A DNA stretch of 64,000 nt from an uncultured Paracoccaceae bacterium (lineage in GTDB: Bacteria; Pseudomonadota; Alphaproteobacteria; Rhodobacterales; Rhodobacteraceae): assembly GCA_937146765.1 (NCBI GenBank), contig CAKZRP010000017.1, positions 25,174 through 89,173 of the forward strand, written 5' to 3'. Numbering within the stretch: the first letter of the stretch is position 1; every line of letters starts with the position of its first letter. Under the pieces are notes generated by a model. The model saw only the letters and a program-made list of their open reading frames with translations, did no database searches and was not told the DNA's origin. Made by a program: the position numbers and the translations under genes. This document shows positions 60,978-64,000 of the stretch, piece by piece.

Positions 60978-61538
60978 GTGTCCGAACCAGCTTCGATTTC
61001 CGCAGGCATTGCTGACCGCTATGCCACTGCGATCTTCGAGATCGCTTCCGAGGGCTCTGCTCTCGACACTCTTGAAAAGAGCATCAATGACCTGGCAGCC
61101 GCCCTGGCTGACAGCGAAGATCTGCGTACCCTCATCTCTTCTCCCCTCGTCTCCCGCGACGAGCAGGCTGCTGCGATCACCGCGGTGGCAGAGAAGATGG
61201 GGATTGACCAGGTGCTGCGCAATGCCCTCACCCTGATGGCGGCCAAACGCCGCCTGTTTGTGGTGCCGGCCCTGATCGAAGCCCTGCGTGCCCGTATTTC
61301 CGAAGCCCGCGGCGAAGTTACCGCCGAGGTGATTTCCGCCAAGGCCCTGACCAAGACCCAAAGCGAGAAGCTGGCGAAGACGCTGGCCGAGCGCGTCGGC
61401 AAGACGGTCACACTCAACGCCACCGTTGATGAAAGCATCATCGGCGGCCTCGTCGTTAAAGTGGGCTCGAAGATGATCGACTCGTCGATCCGCTCCAAGC
61501 TCAACTCCCTCCAGAATGCAATGAAAGAGGTCGGATAA
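60978..61538 (+). CDS. atpH: ATP synthase F1 delta subunit
   Basis: 186 residues from the GTG at 60978, six bases after GGAAGG; a GTG two codons earlier is less well placed. N-terminus SEPASISAGIADRYATAIFE and a C-terminal segment GGLVVKVGSKMIDSSIRSKL are typical of the delta/OSCP subunit, which ties F1 to the peripheral stalk. First gene of the F1 operon here (alphaproteobacteria keep F0 genes elsewhere). Codon use is biased as in highly expressed genes. Confidence 0.96.
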   Translation: MSEPASISAGIADRYATAIFEIASEGSALDTLEKSINDLAAALADSEDLRTLISSPLVSRDEQAAAITAVAEKMGIDQVLRNALTLMAAKRRLFVVPALIEALRARISEARGEVTAEVISAKALTKTQSEKLAKTLAERVGKTVTLNATVDESIIGGLVVKVGSKMIDSSIRSKLNSLQNAMKEVG

Positions 61539-63080
<1,542 letters not shown>

Positions 63081-63095
63081 GGAGAGAGACAGGAT

Positions 63096-63971
63096 ATGCC
63101 TTCTCTCAAGGACCTCAAAAACCGGATCGCGAGTGTGAAAAACACTCGTAAGATCACCAAAGCCATGCAGATGGTCGCGGCGGCGAAACTTCGCCGCGCC
63201 CAGGAAGCGGCTGAGGATGCGCGTCCCTACGCAGAACGGTTCAACGCCGTTCTCGCAGGGCTCGCGGCCTCTGTCGGCCAAAGCGATACCGCGCCGAAGC
63301 TGTTGACCGGCACCGGCTCTGACCAGGTTCACCTTCTGGTGGTCCTGACCGCAGAGCGTGGCCTGTGCGGTGGCTTCAACGCCAACATCGCCAAGCTGGC
63401 CCGTACCAAGATCGCCGAGCTGCAAGCGGCCGGTAAAACCGTGAAGATCCTCACCGTGGGCAAAAAGGGCCGGGACGTGCTGAAGCGCGAACATGCCGCT
63501 CTGTTTGTCGGCCATGTGGACCTCAGCGAAGTGAAGCGTATCGGCTATTCCGACGCGCAGACCATCGCCAAGGACGTGCTGGCGCGTTTCGACGCGGGTG
63601 AGTTCGACGTTGCCACGATCTTCTACTCGAAGTTCCAGAACGTCGTGACCCAGATCCCCACGGCACAGCAGATCATTCCGGCCCAATTCGACGCCTCCAG
63701 CGTCGAAGCGGTCTCCGGTGTGGTGGATTACGAGCCCAGCGAAGAGGCGATCCTCGCCGACCTGCTGCCGCGCGGCGTGGCCACCCAGATCTTCTCGGGC
63801 CTGCTGGAAAATGGCGCATCCGAACAGGGTGCCCGGATGAGCGCAATGGACAACGCGACCCGCAACGCGGGCGAGATGATCGACAAGCTGACCATCGAGT
63901 ACAACCGCTCGCGTCAGGCCGTCATCACCAACGAGCTTATTGAAATCATTTCGGGCGCTGAGGCGCTCTAA
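63096..63971 (+). CDS. atpG: ATP synthase F1 gamma subunit
   Basis: 291 residues. N-terminal coiled helix [20 protein letters not shown] and C-terminal helix [20 protein letters not shown] form the rotating shaft; [12 protein letters not shown] is the family signature. GGAGAGAGA precedes the ATG, 15 bases after atpA. Followed by atpD. Confidence 0.98.
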   Translation: MPSLKDLKNRIASVKNTRKITKAMQMVAAAKLRRAQEAAEDARPYAERFNAVLAGLAASVGQSDTAPKLLTGTGSDQVHLLVVLTAERGLCGGFNANIAKLARTKIAELQAAGKTVKILTVGKKGRDVLKREHAALFVGHVDLSEVKRIGYSDAQTIAKDVLARFDAGEFDVATIFYSKFQNVVTQIPTAQQIIPAQFDASSVEAVSGVVDYEPSEEAILADLLPRGVATQIFSGLLENGASEQGARMSAMDNATRNAGEMIDKLTIEYNRSRQAVITNELIEIISGAEAL

Positions 63972-63991
63972 AAGACAACCGGAGACGAAAC

Positions 63992-64000
63992 ATGGCACAA
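63992..64000 (+). CDS. atpD: ATP synthase F1 beta subunit (first three codons only)
   Basis: ATGGCACAA after GGAGA at 63981-63985 encodes MAQ and then leaves the window. Identified by position after atpG in the conserved atpHAGDC order. Confidence 0.85.

Overview
The window looks like the chromosome of an alphaproteobacterium of the Rhodobacteraceae (Roseobacter group, Phaeobacter/Ruegeria/Leisingera-like). The inference rests on gene content and order: ectR-ectABC-ask, a pobA-pcaDCHG-BKACE-pcaB operon opposite pcaQ, nasTS upstream of nrtABC-nirBD-nasA-cobA, and atpHAGD. GC is high, genes are dense with many 4-base ATGA overlaps, and hairpin-rich intergenic elements are present. No tRNA, rRNA, insertion sequence, prophage or CRISPR array was seen. 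I could not search databases, so family names come from motifs, lengths and context.

Region 1 (1-11.6 kb, minus strand) is a catabolic island. It holds two paralogous phytoene-desaturase-like flavoproteins, indolepyruvate:ferredoxin oxidoreductase (iorA, iorB), a MarR regulator and a kynurenine-formamidase-like cyclase. Beyond a 473-base gap come a second MarR regulator, a RidA protein and a flavin monooxygenase/old-yellow-enzyme fusion of the 2-aminobenzoyl-CoA monooxygenase/reductase type. Three related palindromes, two of them about 50-65 bases upstream of the cyclase and fusion genes, suggest one MarR-controlled regulon. The pathway is unassigned and is the best candidate here for an undescribed metabolic system.

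Region 2 (11.8-19.7 kb) holds a glycosyltransferase-like gene, the ectoine locus (no ectD nearby) and an ECF sigma/anti-sigma pair behind a DUF4394 gene. Region 3 (19.8-29.3 kb) is the protocatechuate branch of the beta-ketoadipate pathway; a BKACE-family enzyme sits where pcaIJ/pcaF activity would be needed. A formylglycine-type sulfatase and an IclR regulator follow.

Region 4 (29.3-41.8 kb, minus strand) is nitrate/nitrite assimilation. The leader between nasS and nrtA can fold either into paired ANTAR-type hairpins or into a terminator that uses the same bases, which is the layout expected for NasT antitermination.

Region 5 (42-64 kb) is mostly housekeeping: rhodanese, rpsD with a structured leader, an Lrp/aminotransferase pair, hisC-tyrC, DUF2125, ChaC, clpA, gloB, a methyltransferase and atpHAG with the first bases of atpD. 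It also contains a MotA/TolQ-like plus MotB/OmpA-like pair whose second protein has an exceptionally long predicted coiled coil.
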